From Pardosa pseudoannulata (Eukaryota > Arthropoda > Arachnida > Araneae > Lycosidae), in assembly GCA_032207245.1 (NCBI GenBank), contig CM063507.1, positions 88,413,667 to 88,477,666 on the forward strand: 64,000 bases of DNA. Reading direction: 5' to 3'. Below the pieces are notes generated by a model. It did not search any database, was not told the origin of the DNA, and saw only the letters and a program-made list of their open reading frames with translations. Of the stretch, positions 63,476-64,000 are shown in pieces. Within the stretch, counting starts at the first letter, position 1. Each line of letters starts with the position of its first letter. The position numbers and the translations under genes were made by a program.

Positions 63476-64000
63476 CTAAAATTAAAACAAACACAATTCA
63501 GTTCCAATAAGCAAATAAAACATAATTCAAATAACACTTTTTAATTAAAATTAAAAGCGATATCAAACATCAACATCTGCCACTGGCAGGAAATGTACTC
63601 TGCTAGAATACTGATTTTAGGTACTCAGATAAAAAAGCAAAACTGATGATCAATTGCAGCATTTCACAAAATATTTCTTTAAAAATATCTTTAAACTGGT
63701 ATATAGCCTGTCATATGATCAGTAAAATAATTTTCTAAATTGTAAATTACCCTATCTAATCTGGTTGAAAATGATCTGGTACACTAAATTTTATTTATCT
63801 TCAATTCTAAAGTCTCTCGATAGTAATGTGTTTATAGTGATATTTAGAAAGATAATTGTTTTTAGCTACGTCGAATGATCTGGTACCCAAACAATCTTGT
63901 ATCTATTTCTACTATACAGTCCAGACAGGCATTAGACATGATATACAAGAGCCCTTAGAATCACATTGACTTCATTTAGTCAAACCGTGTGGTTATGTAT
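63476..64000. other. Intron at window edge, nothing recognised
   Basis: AT-rich sequence upstream of E1 in gene direction. No acceptor/donor pair with a USP34-like frame, no repeat end. Confidence 0.5.

Noticed and set aside
1..64000. CRISPR arrays, bacterial operons or organellar genes
   Set aside because: No spaced direct repeats, no ribosome-binding sites and no long intronless frames; spliced exons and eukaryotic transposons throughout.

Overview
This is an AT-rich animal nuclear DNA window dominated by one large intron-rich gene on the minus strand, the orthologue of the deubiquitinase USP34 (Drosophila puffyeye). The intact USP catalytic core, GT-AG introns and mixture of Tc1/mariner, pogo/Tigger, TTAA-target, hAT-like, tRNA-SINE, LINE and LTR relics point to an arthropod-like invertebrate. 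A chelicerate such as a spider is my guess from style; the sequence does not prove it. No bacterial, organellar or viral gene organisation is present.

I reconstructed 33 USP34 exons (numbered E1 to E33 here, 5' to 3' on the minus strand, from 63475 down to 1156). They total about 3.79 kb, or roughly 1,260 codons, which is about one third of the roughly 3,500-residue human protein. The gene runs off both window edges. E1-E6 (63.5-56.0 kb) encode helical repeats upstream of the catalytic domain. E7-E17 (51.9-36.3 kb) encode the USP catalytic domain: Cys box in E7, a CxxC finger in E12, His box in E14 and Asp box in E15. E18-E33 (34.4-1.2 kb) encode the downstream helical region, including an acidic stretch in E25. 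Splice phases agree at every junction except at three places where I could not find an expected exon: E6/E7, E27/E28 and E28/E29.

The rest is intron, heavily colonised by transposons. One hAT-like non-autonomous family has seven copies, all in the same orientation, each carrying a TA microsatellite or its former position. Pogo/Tigger-type families lie at 1-338, 3.4, 7.5, 22.9, 35.0, 43.7, 46.5 and 50.9 kb. TTAA-target elements (piggyBac- or Kolobok-type) lie at 9.4-12.0, 21.7, 23.6, 27.3, 32.6, 37.3 and 53.9 kb. Tc1-like relics lie at 10.2, 39.5 and 49.0 kb. Three LTR-like pieces, tRNA-derived SINEs and one LINE 3' end are also present. A THAP zinc-finger exon with an open frame (31.9-32.1 kb) lies in the intron between E20 and E21 and is the best candidate for a non-USP34 protein-coding unit.

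Annotation rests on reading alone: exon homology comes from recalled family knowledge, and boundaries come from visible splice signals plus frame continuity. Transposon boundaries come from visible inverted repeats and target duplications. Family names for elements without coding sequence are inferences.
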